A stretch of 64,000 nucleotides of DNA from Luteimicrobium xylanilyticum (GTDB taxonomy: Bacteria > Actinomycetota > Actinomycetes > Actinomycetales > Cellulomonadaceae). The position numbers were made by a program, and so were the translations under genes. Shown piece by piece: positions 35,260-43,588 of the stretch. Position 1 is the first letter of the stretch; the number at the start of each line of letters is the position of its first letter. The notes beneath the pieces were generated by a model, which worked only from the letters and a program-made list of their open reading frames with translations, did no database searches and was not told the DNA's origin. The stretch is from assembly GCF_009429125.1 (NCBI RefSeq), contig NZ_CP045529.1:3596001-3660000 (forward strand), given 5' to 3'.

Positions 35260-36233
35260 CCTCGACGGTGCCCGAGCCGGCCCTGCTCGAGGCGCGGGTC
35301 GCGGCGGTGACGGAGGCCGTCGCCCGCGCGCGGCACCAGCCCGCCGACGACGAGCCCTTCCCGGGCGCCCACGCCCTGCCCACCATGCTCGCCCGCGAGG
35401 AGGTCACGCTCCTGCACGGTCTGGCGCGCGACGTCGTCGAGGGCTGGGGGGACGTCGTCGAGCTGGGGACGTTCCTCGGCGGGTCCACCGTCGCCCTCGG
35501 GACGGGGCTGCGCGAAGGCCGCTCCGGCCGGCCGCTCCCCCGGATCCACACGTACGACCTGTTCGTCCAGGAGGCCTGGCCGTCCTTCGGGGTCGCCGCC
35601 GGCGAGAACGTCCTCCCGCGCTGGGAGGCGACCGTCGCCGACGTCCGCGACCTCGTGGACGTGCACGTCGGCCCCCTGGCGGCGCACGACGCCCCGGGCG
35701 GACCCGTCGAGCTCCTCTTCGTCGACGTCGTCAAGCAGGCGTCGACCATGACGGAGACCATGCACGGGTTCGTGACGCTCACCCGCCCGGGCTCGGTGAT
35801 CGTCCACCAGGACATGTTCCACTGGGGCTCGCCCTGGGTCCTCACGACCGTCTCCGCGCTCTGGGACCGCTTGGTCTACGTGGGCGAGGTCGCCCGGGCG
35901 AGCGGCGTCCTCGTCGTCGCCGAACCCCTCGACGACCTCGCCGACGCCGTCGACTGGGGCGCCCTGTCGACGTCGTCCCAGCTCGCGCTGATCGACGCGC
36001 TCGCCGACCGCTTCGAGCACCCGACCCTGCGCGGCACCATCGAGCTCGCGGCCCTGTTCCTCGCCAAGCTCACCGACCCGACCCTCTACGAGCACCGGCT
36101 CCGGCAGGCGCGCGCCACGGCGCACGGACCGCGCCTCACCCGCTACCTTGCCGAGGTCGAGGCCGCCGACGGCCACGGCGCGCTCCGTCCCGGGAGCCGC
36201 CCCGTCCCCCGACCGAAGGACCCGCACGCATGA
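35256..36233 (+). CDS. Class I methyltransferase-like protein of a glycan cassette
   Basis: A 325-residue protein. The SAM-binding motif I is VVELGTFLGGSTVAL, with an acidic strand LLFVDVVKQ later and IVHQDMFHWGSPW in the core. It resembles TylF/macrocin-type and capsule-associated methyltransferases. Methylation of a sugar is inferred from neighbours. The GTG overlaps the preceding stop (GTGA) and the stop overlaps the next ATG (ATGA). Confidence 0.75.
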   Translation: MTSTVPEPALLEARVAAVTEAVARARHQPADDEPFPGAHALPTMLAREEVTLLHGLARDVVEGWGDVVELGTFLGGSTVALGTGLREGRSGRPLPRIHTYDLFVQEAWPSFGVAAGENVLPRWEATVADVRDLVDVHVGPLAAHDAPGGPVELLFVDVVKQASTMTETMHGFVTLTRPGSVIVHQDMFHWGSPWVLTTVSALWDRLVYVGEVARASGVLVVAEPLDDLADAVDWGALSTSSQLALIDALADRFEHPTLRGTIELAALFLAKLTDPTLYEHRLRQARATAHGPRLTRYLAEVEAADGHGALRPGSRPVPRPKDPHA

Positions 36234-37594
36234 GCCCGTTCCGCCTCTTCCACTTCGACATCCCCACCTACGGCAACTACGGGGACACGCTGCTCTTCGA
36301 GGCGGTCCGTCAGACGTTCGAGGGCTACGGCGGGCGCGAGGGCTTCGAGGTCTACGACACCCGGCCGCTGCGCGACGCCGTCGGGCCGCGCCTCGTCGAC
36401 ATGATCAACGCCGAGGCCGACGCCGTGGTCCTCGGCGGGGGCGGCCTCTTCCTCAGCGACACGAACCCGAACCGCCGCTCGGGCTGGCAGTGGAACATCT
36501 CGATCGAGCAGCTCCGCCGGCTCGAGAAGCCGCTCATCGTGTTCGCCGTCGGCAACAACCGGTTCTACGAGCAGCCCGACTTCGCGGAACCGTTCCGCGA
36601 GCACCTCGCGCTCACGGTCGAGAAGTCGGTCTTCTTCGGCCTGCGCAACCACGGCTCGGTACGCACCATCCGCGAGTACCTCCCGCCGTCGCTCCGCGAC
36701 CGGGTGGTCTACCAACCCTGCCCGACGACGATCGCCTCGTCCCTGTTCCCCGACCTCGCCGACACCCCGGCCGCGCCGGGCCGGAGGATCGCCGCCCAGT
36801 CGATCGTCGGGAAGCGCCAGCTCCGCGCCGGCTTCGACGCCGAGGCGATCTACGCCGCCCAGGCCCGGGTGCTCGCGCGGCTCGCGAGCGAGGGCTGGGA
36901 CGTGCGCAGCGTGCCGTTCTCCCGCGCCGACCTGCGCTTCGGCGAGGTCCTCGCCGAACACGGCGTCGACGCTCCCGAGACCCGGCTCTTCGGGGTGCGC
37001 GACGCGATGTTCCGCGGCCTCGAGGTGCTGCGGGAGAGCCCCACGTTCCTCGGCACGCGCGGCCACGCGCAGATGGTGCCGTTCGGCATGGGCGCGGTAC
37101 CCGTCTCGCTGGACGTCCACCCCAAGACCGGGTACTTCGCGTCCGACCTCGGGCACCCGGAGTGGGCGCTCGACCCGCGCGACGCCGGGTTCGAGGAGAA
37201 CCTCTACCGCACGCTCCACGACGTCGACGAGCGCGGCGACGAGCTCCGCGCCGAGCTCGCCGGCACGCGCGAACGGTTCCACAGGCTGACCATCGAGAAC
37301 GTCGCCGGGATCCACCGGGAGCTCGGTGGTGCGGCCGTCGCCGCCGAGCACGTCCCGTTCACGCCTGCGGAGCGGCACCTCGCCCTGCGCGGGTTCCGCG
37401 CGTCGGCGGACCGCTCGGCGAGCGAGGGCGCACTGCGCACGGTGCGCGCCGAGCTCGCGACCGCGCGCGAGCAAGCCTCCCCCGCGCCTGCGCCGGTCGC
37501 CCCTGCGGCGACCGTGAACCCGCCGTTGCGTCCAGCCACGGCACCGTTCCTCGTCCGGGCGGCCCGCAAGGCCAAGCGGACCCTGGTCCGCTGA
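36230..37594 (+). CDS. Polysaccharide pyruvyl transferase family protein
   Basis: A 454-residue protein. Residues 1-340 match the PS_pyruv_trans family: TYGNYGDTLLFEAV at the start, AVVLGGGGLFLSD, a GLRNHGSVRTI segment and TRGHAQMVPFGMGAVPVSL. Related enzymes add ketal pyruvate from PEP to polysaccharide sugars in the cytoplasm or at the membrane. The Ala/Pro-rich tail (from about 400) is low complexity and ends in a basic segment. It is coupled by ATGA to the methyltransferase gene. Confidence 0.87.
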   Translation: MSPFRLFHFDIPTYGNYGDTLLFEAVRQTFEGYGGREGFEVYDTRPLRDAVGPRLVDMINAEADAVVLGGGGLFLSDTNPNRRSGWQWNISIEQLRRLEKPLIVFAVGNNRFYEQPDFAEPFREHLALTVEKSVFFGLRNHGSVRTIREYLPPSLRDRVVYQPCPTTIASSLFPDLADTPAAPGRRIAAQSIVGKRQLRAGFDAEAIYAAQARVLARLASEGWDVRSVPFSRADLRFGEVLAEHGVDAPETRLFGVRDAMFRGLEVLRESPTFLGTRGHAQMVPFGMGAVPVSLDVHPKTGYFASDLGHPEWALDPRDAGFEENLYRTLHDVDERGDELRAELAGTRERFHRLTIENVAGIHRELGGAAVAAEHVPFTPAERHLALRGFRASADRSASEGALRTVRAELATAREQASPAPAPVAPAATVNPPLRPATAPFLVRAARKAKRTLVR

Positions 37595-37618
37595 GCGCGC
37601 CGAGCGCCCAGGACCCGG

Positions 37619-37624
37619 TACCGT
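37619..37624 (+). promoter_or_regulatory. Leaderless-type minus 10 box of the DUF4190 gene
   Basis: TACCGT ends 7 nt before the ATG at 37632, so this gene is probably transcribed apart from the glycan operon. Confidence 0.5.
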
Positions 37625-37631
37625 CTCGGCC

Positions 37632-38168
37632 ATGACGATCCCACCGTCCGACGGCGCACCTCCGGACCCGTACGCCACCCCGTCCGCCGGTGCCTCCCAG
37701 GACCCGAAGCAGCCCCAGCAGCCGAACCCCGCCTACCCGCCGTACGTGCCGCCGTCGTACGGGCAGGTGCCGCCGCCCTACGGGCAGCAGCCCTACCCGG
37801 CGCAGCCGAACCCGCAGCAGCCGTACGGCACCCCACCCCCGTACGGCACCGGCTACCCGTCGCCCTACGGCGGCTACGCGCCCGGGTACCCGGGGCCGCA
37901 GCGCCGCAACGGACTCGCCGTCGCGTCGATGTGGACCTCGATCGGCGGGATCGTCACGTGCGGGCTCGCCGGGTTCGTCGGGCTGGTGCTCGGGATCGTG
38001 GCGCTCCACCAGATCAGGCGGGACGGCACGGCAGGCCGCGGTATGGCGATCGCAGGGATCGTCGTGGGCGCGGTCTTCATCCTGTTCTTCCTGGGGTGGG
38101 TCGTCGCGGGCGTCAGCGACTTCCAGACGGGCTGGCACGAGGGCTGGGACGAAGGGATCAACACCTGA
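37632..38168 (+). CDS. DUF4190 domain membrane protein with Pro/Tyr-rich N-terminus
   Basis: A 178-residue protein. Residues 1-90 are a disordered Pro/Gln/Tyr/Gly-rich tail with repeated PPYG and QQPY units; 93-160 hold two membrane helices of DUF4190 with the LGIVALHQIRRDGTAGRGMAIAGI linker. The tail ends in an acidic HEGWDEG stretch. Function unknown; such proteins are common actinobacterial envelope components. Confidence 0.9.
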   Translation: MTIPPSDGAPPDPYATPSAGASQDPKQPQQPNPAYPPYVPPSYGQVPPPYGQQPYPAQPNPQQPYGTPPPYGTGYPSPYGGYAPGYPGPQRRNGLAVASMWTSIGGIVTCGLAGFVGLVLGIVALHQIRRDGTAGRGMAIAGIVVGAVFILFFLGWVVAGVSDFQTGWHEGWDEGINT

Positions 38169-38184
38169 GACCCTCGACCGCGCA

Positions 38185-38230
38185 CGACGACGGCCGCGCT
38201 CCCCTCACGAGGAGCGCGGCCGTCGTCGTA
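38185..38230. terminator. Bidirectional hairpin between DUF4190 gene and GH94 gene
   Basis: A perfect 19-bp stem (38185-38203 with 38212-38230) with an 8-nt loop between convergent stop codons. No U-tract. Confidence 0.82.
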
Positions 38231-38246
38231 CCGGAACGAGGGCGGG

Positions 38247-40736
38247 TCAGCCCAGCGTCACGACGACGTTCACCGTCGACCCGGCGGGCGCGGCCGGGAT
38301 CGGGGTCCCGGGCTCGTGCGCGACGCCGTCGACCGTCACGGACGCGACCCCGTGCGAGACGTGCTCGGGGTTGCGGACCTCGATCTCGTAGACCGCGCCG
38401 CGCCACTCGCGCCGGACGTCGAACCCGTCCCAGTCGGCGGGGATCGACGGGTCGACGACGAGGCCGTCGAGCGCGAGCCGGACGCCCAGGACGTACTTGG
38501 TCACGGCCGTGTACATCCAGCCGGCGGTACCGGTCAGCCACGGGTTCTGCGCCTTGCCGAACCACTCGTGGTCGCGGCCGTAGAGGAACTGGACGTACGC
38601 GTACGGCTCGGCGCCGCGGACCTCGATGTTGTCGTTCTGGTTGAACGGCAGGATCGAGTCGTAGAACTGGACGGCCTCGTCGCCGCGCCCGAGGAGCGCC
38701 TCGGCGATGATCGGCCACGCGTTGGGGTGGCTGAAGATCGCGGCGTTCTCCTTGATGCCCGGGTAGACGCGGGTCACGAACCCGACGGTGTCGTCGACCT
38801 TGGTGAACGCCGGCCAGTTGAGGTGGCTGCCGTACTCGGAGCCGAGCAGCTCGCGCACCGAGTCCATCGACGCCTCGCCGCGCTCCTGCGACGTGATCCC
38901 CGCGATCACGGGCCACGCCTGGTGCTCGAGGAAGATCTTGCCCTCGTCGTTGGCCGCGGAGCCGATCTTCACGCCGTCGCGGGTGTAGCCGCGGATCCAC
39001 CAGCGGCCGTCCCACAGCTCGGCGTCGGCGACGCCGCGGATGCGGTCGAGCTCCGCCGTCCAGCGCTCGACGTCCTCGGACGCGGACGCGTCACCGGCCG
39101 CTCGCCTGTGCTCACAGATCTCCAGGAACGCCCGGATCGCCCACGCGTGCAGGAACGTCACGAGCGACGTCTCCCCGCCGCCCAGGTTGAGGCAGTCGTT
39201 CCAGTCGGCGCGCAGGCCGAGCGCGACGCCGTTGGGCCCGACCTGCTCGGCCGAGAACTCCAGCGCGCGGCGCAGGTGCTCGTACACGGTCGCGGGGGTG
39301 CCCTGCGCGAACGGGACCTCGAGGTCCAGGAACGCGAGGTCCCCGGTCTCCTTGACGTACTCGACGACGGACGGGACGAGCCACAGGTGGTCGTCCGAGC
39401 AGGTGTCCTCGAGCCCGTGGATGAGGTCCGCGACGTTCGGGGTCGGGACGATCGTCGGGGACGGCACGTCGGGGAGCTGCTCGGCGTCGGGGTCGAACGC
39501 CTTGGGGTCGAACAGGTGCAGCCCGTAACCCTGCTCGGTCTGCGCACGCAGGAGCTCGAGGATGCGCTGGCGTGTCTTCGTCGGGTTGGAGTGGATGACG
39601 CTCATGACGTCCTGGGCCGTGTCGCGGTAGCCCAGCCCGTTGCGTCCGCCGACCTCGACGAACGACGCGAACCGCGACCACACGACGCACGTCTCCGCCT
39701 GGAGCAGCGTCCACGAGTTGATCATCGTGTTCATGCCCTCGTGGGGCGTGCGGATGCGGAGCTTGTCCTGCTTGGCGTGCCAGTAGTCGCGCAGGCGCTG
39801 GAACTCGAGATCGACCGCCGGCAGAGCGGGGGGCTCAGCCGACGCGACGTCGGAGTACTTCGCCTGCATGGCGCGGCCGGCCTCGTCCCGCGAGCCGTAG
39901 CCCAGCAGGTAGACGAGGCGCTTGGTCTCGCCCGGCTGCAGGACGACCTTGTGCTGGAGCGACCCGCAGTGGTTCTGGGTCGTCGCGCTCTGGTTGCTCC
40001 CTGCGCCCCGTTCGACCGCGACCGGGTTCGTCTCGGTCCGGTAGGGGCCGATGAAGTTGTCGCGCAGCGAGTCGTACGACGACGGCGTCTCGCTCGACGC
40101 GACGTAGTGGAACGTCCACGGCTCGTAGTAGAAGTCGTACTCGATGATGCCGTCCGCGTACGACGAGCCGGACGCGTACAGCGACATCTGCAGGTTCTGG
40201 TTGTCGATCGTGATCGTGTGGAAGCTGAACTCGACGTACGACGCGACCGTCAGCTCGCGCACCCGGTCCGACGTGTTGGTGACGCGCACGTCCCACACCT
40301 CGACGTCGTCGTCGAGCGGGATGAAGACGGTCTGCTCGGTGTCGATGCCGCGGTACTCGGAGCGGAAGCGCGTGTAGCCCATGCCGTGGCGGGTGGTCCA
40401 CCGTCCCTTGGCGCCCGGCCCGGCCGCGGCGTCGGGCTCCTCGCCCGGCTCCACGAACGGCTTGCCCACCGGCTGCCAGGACGCCGACCAGTAGTCACCG
40501 TCGGCGTCGTCGCGCAGGTACACGTAGTGGCCCGGACGGTCCAGGGGCACGCCGTTCTGGCGGAACCGCGAGATCCGGCCGTACTGCGAGCTCTTGTAGT
40601 ACGAGTAGCCGCCCCCGTGGTGGGACAGCACGGTGCACATGTTCTTCGTGCCCAGGTAGTTCGTCCACGAGACCGGGACGTCGGGGCGGTCGATCACGTA
40701 CTCGTCGGCGTCGGTGTCGAAGAATCCGTAGCGCAT
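38247..40736 (-). CDS. GH94 disaccharide phosphorylase (chitobiose phosphorylase-like)
   Basis: An 829-residue GH94 phosphorylase, cytoplasmic, cleaving a beta-1,4-disaccharide with phosphate to sugar-1-phosphate and free sugar. The catalytic region LRADWNDCLNLGG is at 508-520. Several long stretches (RPGHYVYLRDD, NQNLQMSLY, FASFVEVGGRNGLGYRDTAQD split over 356-376, TCSDDHLWL) resemble Vibrio N,N'-diacetylchitobiose phosphorylase more than Cellvibrio/Cellulomonas gilvus cellobiose phosphorylase. Substrate therefore leans to chitobiose, but cellobiose or cellobionate is not excluded. It follows the mutase fusion gene by 58 bp on the same strand. Confidence 0.9.
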   Translation of the reverse strand: MRYGFFDTDADEYVIDRPDVPVSWTNYLGTKNMCTVLSHHGGGYSYYKSSQYGRISRFRQNGVPLDRPGHYVYLRDDADGDYWSASWQPVGKPFVEPGEEPDAAAGPGAKGRWTTRHGMGYTRFRSEYRGIDTEQTVFIPLDDDVEVWDVRVTNTSDRVRELTVASYVEFSFHTITIDNQNLQMSLYASGSSYADGIIEYDFYYEPWTFHYVASSETPSSYDSLRDNFIGPYRTETNPVAVERGAGSNQSATTQNHCGSLQHKVVLQPGETKRLVYLLGYGSRDEAGRAMQAKYSDVASAEPPALPAVDLEFQRLRDYWHAKQDKLRIRTPHEGMNTMINSWTLLQAETCVVWSRFASFVEVGGRNGLGYRDTAQDVMSVIHSNPTKTRQRILELLRAQTEQGYGLHLFDPKAFDPDAEQLPDVPSPTIVPTPNVADLIHGLEDTCSDDHLWLVPSVVEYVKETGDLAFLDLEVPFAQGTPATVYEHLRRALEFSAEQVGPNGVALGLRADWNDCLNLGGGETSLVTFLHAWAIRAFLEICEHRRAAGDASASEDVERWTAELDRIRGVADAELWDGRWWIRGYTRDGVKIGSAANDEGKIFLEHQAWPVIAGITSQERGEASMDSVRELLGSEYGSHLNWPAFTKVDDTVGFVTRVYPGIKENAAIFSHPNAWPIIAEALLGRGDEAVQFYDSILPFNQNDNIEVRGAEPYAYVQFLYGRDHEWFGKAQNPWLTGTAGWMYTAVTKYVLGVRLALDGLVVDPSIPADWDGFDVRREWRGAVYEIEVRNPEHVSHGVASVTVDGVAHEPGTPIPAAPAGSTVNVVVTLG

Positions 40737-40794
40737 GGGTGAGGCGTCCTTGCTCGTGCTGGTCGTTCCGGGGTGGGGAGGCGATGGGACGGGC

Positions 40795-43005
40795 TCAGAC
40801 GCCCGCGGTGACGAAGCCCTTGAGCCACTCGAGCAGCTCCTCGGCCTTCTCGGGCGAGTCGGCCTCGACGAACATCCGGAGCACCGGCTCGGTGCCCGAG
40901 AAGCGCAGGAGCGCCCAGTTGTCGTTCTCGAGGAGGATCTTGGTGCCGTCGAGGTGGGAGACGCTGACGACGGGGTACGGGCCGACGTGCGTGAGCGGCT
41001 CGGCCTCGAGCCGGCGCGGTACCGCGACGCGCATCTCGGGGGTCGAGGGGACGCCCGCCTCGAGCGTGTACAGGCGGCCCGTGATCGCGTAGACCATCTC
41101 GCGCAGCTCGGAGATCCGCTTGCCCGTGCGGGCCAGCATCTCGACGACGAGCGCGCACGCGAAGATGCCGTCCTTGCCGAGGATCCAGCCGCGGATCGTG
41201 AGGCCGCCCGACGACTCGCCGCCGAGGACCGCGCCGATCTCCTCCATGCCCGCGGTCACGTGCTTGAAGCCGACCTTGACCTCACGCGACTCCTCGCCGA
41301 AGTGCGCTGCGAGGCGGTCGAGCAGGTGCGTCGTCGCGAGGTTGCGGACGACGCCGCCCTTCTCCCCACGCACCTCGTGCAGGTACCAGTACAGGAGCAG
41401 GAGGAGGTCGTTGGTGGTGATGTACTCGCCGGTCTCGTCGACGATCCCGATCCGGTCGGAGTCGCCGTCGGTCGCCATCCCGAGCGCGTACCGGCCGCCG
41501 CCGGAGCGGATCATCTCGATGAGCGCGGACAGGCGCTGCAGGTCGGGGGCAGGTGCGATGCCTCCGAACAGCGGGTTGTGCTGCGCGTGGATGAACTCGG
41601 CGCGCACGCGCATGTCGCCGAGGATCGTGCCGAGCGTGAGCTGGCTGGTCCCGTACATCGGGTCGACGACGACCTGCAGGTCGGTGCCGCGCACCGCCTC
41701 GACGTCGACGATCTTCTCGATCGCGTCGATGTAGGGGTCCGTGAGCGTCCGGTCGACGACGACGCCCGCCGCGCGGGCGAGATCGAGGTCGAGCGTGATG
41801 ACGTCGTCCACGGACATGGCGTTGGCCTCGTCCTGGTACCGGTCGGTCTCGTCGTCGAGCGGCAGCGAACCGTCGGCGCGGAACACCTTGATGCCGTTCC
41901 ACTCGGGCGGGTTGTGGCTCGAGGTGACGATGATCCCGTACGCCGCCCCGAGGTAGGGAGCGGCGAACGTGACGAGCGGGGTGGGGACGTCGTCGGGCAG
42001 GAGGGTGACCGGGATGTTGTTGCCGGCGAAGACCTCGGCGGCCGCGATCTTGGACTCCTCGGAGAGGAACCGGCGGTCCCCGCCGACGACGACGCCGCGC
42101 GACTCGAGTCCCTGGCGCGTGGTCTCGTTGGCGATGGCTTGGGACAGGCGGCGCACGTTGGCGAGCGTGTAGCCCTCGCCGATCACCGCCCGCCAGCCGC
42201 CGGTGCCGAAGTGGATGGTCGTGTCGGTGTTCTTCTTCGGCATGAAGAGCCGCTTGAGCAGGATGTCCGCCGCGTCCTGCAGCTCGGCCGGCGAGTTGAT
42301 GCCGTGGACCTCGTCGGTGTCGTAGATCTGGTACGTCTCGACGCGGCGGCCGTCGGCGATCGTGCGGTGCGCGAGGTCGGTGAGCCGGTCCGCGCCTGCG
42401 GCGACCAGCTCGTCGAGGACCTCGAACAGGAAGGCCGGCGCCGCCACGTACGCGCCGACGTTGATCTCGTGCCCGTCCTCGGTCTCGCCCGCCGCGGGCT
42501 CCGATCCGGCGCTCACGATGGCGGTGACCCTGCCGTCGGAGCGGACCACGCGGTCGTAGGCGGGCCGCGGCTCGGCGAGCACGGCGGTGAGGAACGTGAG
42601 GTCGGCGTCCTTGAGGGCGTGCCGGGTCAGCAGCCCGAGGAGCGACTCGCTGCGCAGCAGCGGCGTGTCCCCGTAGGCGACGAGCACGACGTCCGCGTCT
42701 CCCGGGAGCGCACCGCGCGCGGCCAGCGCGGCGGGGCCGGTGCCCTCCGCGCCGGTCTGCTCGACGTACGTGAGGTCGGGGCCGAGCAGCTCGCGCACGC
42801 GGGTGTCGCCCTGGGCCACGACGACGACGGTGCGGTCCCGGTCGACGACCTGCGTGAGCGTCTCGAGCGCGCGCTGGACGACCGTCGAGTCGCCCAGGGG
42901 CTGCGTGAGGACGTCGTGGGAGGCGGCGTCGTGCCCGGCGGCGAGCAGGACGGCAGCGCGCCGGGAGAGCTGCTGGCGGGCGGGTGCGGCCTGGGTGCTG
43001 GGCAT
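40795..43005 (-). CDS. GlmU-like nucleotidyltransferase domain fused to phosphohexomutase
   Basis: A 736-residue fusion. Residues 17-250 have the GlmU pyrophosphorylase fold (AYGDTPLL, GRVTAIVS, HEINVGAYV, GINSPAEL), but the nucleotide loop GXGTRMXSXXPK reads GHDAASHDVLTQP, with the glycine-rich turn and lysine lost. Residues 258-736 are a complete phosphoglucomutase/phosphoglucosamine-mutase-type enzyme: phosphoserine loop TSSHNPP (S363), metal loop DGDSDR (513-518), sugar loop GGESSGG (595-601) and RFSGTEP near 709. It can convert the sugar-1-phosphate from the GH94 enzyme to sugar-6-phosphate. The ATG follows GGAGGACC. Confidence 0.88.
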   Translation of the reverse strand: MPSTQAAPARQQLSRRAAVLLAAGHDAASHDVLTQPLGDSTVVQRALETLTQVVDRDRTVVVVAQGDTRVRELLGPDLTYVEQTGAEGTGPAALAARGALPGDADVVLVAYGDTPLLRSESLLGLLTRHALKDADLTFLTAVLAEPRPAYDRVVRSDGRVTAIVSAGSEPAAGETEDGHEINVGAYVAAPAFLFEVLDELVAAGADRLTDLAHRTIADGRRVETYQIYDTDEVHGINSPAELQDAADILLKRLFMPKKNTDTTIHFGTGGWRAVIGEGYTLANVRRLSQAIANETTRQGLESRGVVVGGDRRFLSEESKIAAAEVFAGNNIPVTLLPDDVPTPLVTFAAPYLGAAYGIIVTSSHNPPEWNGIKVFRADGSLPLDDETDRYQDEANAMSVDDVITLDLDLARAAGVVVDRTLTDPYIDAIEKIVDVEAVRGTDLQVVVDPMYGTSQLTLGTILGDMRVRAEFIHAQHNPLFGGIAPAPDLQRLSALIEMIRSGGGRYALGMATDGDSDRIGIVDETGEYITTNDLLLLLYWYLHEVRGEKGGVVRNLATTHLLDRLAAHFGEESREVKVGFKHVTAGMEEIGAVLGGESSGGLTIRGWILGKDGIFACALVVEMLARTGKRISELREMVYAITGRLYTLEAGVPSTPEMRVAVPRRLEAEPLTHVGPYPVVSVSHLDGTKILLENDNWALLRFSGTEPVLRMFVEADSPEKAEELLEWLKGFVTAGV

Positions 43006-43051
43006 GACCTGGTCCTCCGGTCGGCTGGTGCGCCGGCGGCCCCGGCGACAC

Positions 43052-43072
43052 GGAGCCGTTTTGAACGGCTCC
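43052..43072 (-). promoter_or_regulatory. Palindrome in the leader of the mutase-GH94 operon
   Basis: GGAGCCGTT-TTG-AACGGCTCC is a perfect 9-bp dyad 47 bp before the ATG at 43005. A TAGGCT minus 10 on the same strand lies at 43087-43092, so the dyad would overlap or follow the start site. Operator or RNA hairpin. Confidence 0.45.
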
Positions 43073-43166
43073 CTTCCTTATTCCGCAGCCTACACGGGAC
43101 GCCACGCCCGGGGCGACCCCCGGCACACACCCGAGAAACCCGACATCCCGGGCTTCGACACGCCCG

Positions 43167-43180
43167 TGGGAGCGCTACCG
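43167..43180. promoter_or_regulatory. CebR/CelR-like operator
   Basis: TGGGAGCGCTACCG matches 12 of 14 positions of the actinobacterial CebR/CelR box TGGGAGCGCTCCCA. It lies 162 bp upstream of the mutase-GH94 operon. The rest of 43073-43334 shows no gene or further element that I can support. Confidence 0.4.
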
Positions 43181-43334
43181 GATGTGAAGGTTTACGGCAC
43201 GGGCGTACCGACGATCTCGGGGGTATCCGGGCGGTTAACGCCTGTTCTGTCATAACCGAGACCGAGTGTCACCGACCGGTTCCCACCGGGGCCTAGCCGG
43301 TCAACTCGGGCACACGCAAGTCCTCGTTACATAT

Positions 43335-43364
43335 TTGTGACCTCCGGGGTCCGTTGCCTAGCCT
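43335..43364 (+). promoter_or_regulatory. Candidate promoter of the NlpC/P60 gene
   Basis: TTGTGA (43335-43340) and TAGCCT (43359-43364) are spaced 18 bp, in an AT-richer pocket; RNA would start near 43371, about 35 nt before the riboswitch core. Confidence 0.5.
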
Positions 43365-43404
43365 CGATCCGCTGACGGCTGCACGACCCCCCGTCCGCCC
43401 CGAC

Positions 43405-43582
43405 CCGGAACGCCGAGCGCTGCCACCGGGAAGGGCCCATGACCCGTGGCAGCGACGGGGGACCCACCTTCGGGGGCCCGGGCCATGACGGACCGGACCT
43501 CCTCGGGGTGAAGCCGCGCAAGCGGCCGGGCACGTACCTCCCGCCCGAACCCGACAGCTCACCTCGCAGGCGTGAGAGGTAC
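43405..43582 (+). promoter_or_regulatory. c-di-AMP (ydaO/yuaA) riboswitch
   Basis: Conserved blocks of the c-di-AMP aptamer appear in order: AACGCCGAG (43409), GGCAGCGACGGGGGACCCA (43447 on), GGGGTGAAGCCGCGC (43505 on) and CCCGAACCCGACAGCTCACC ending near 43565, then CGCAGGCG. In actinobacteria this class sits in front of cell-wall hydrolase genes, exactly as here, and c-di-AMP normally turns expression off. It shows that upstream in-frame start codons (43439) are non-coding. Confidence 0.88.
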
Positions 43583-43588
43583 AACACC

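Noticed and set aside
43439-43588. N-terminal extension of the NlpC/P60 gene from ATG 43439
   Set aside because: This stretch is the conserved c-di-AMP aptamer and encodes no signal-peptide-like sequence.
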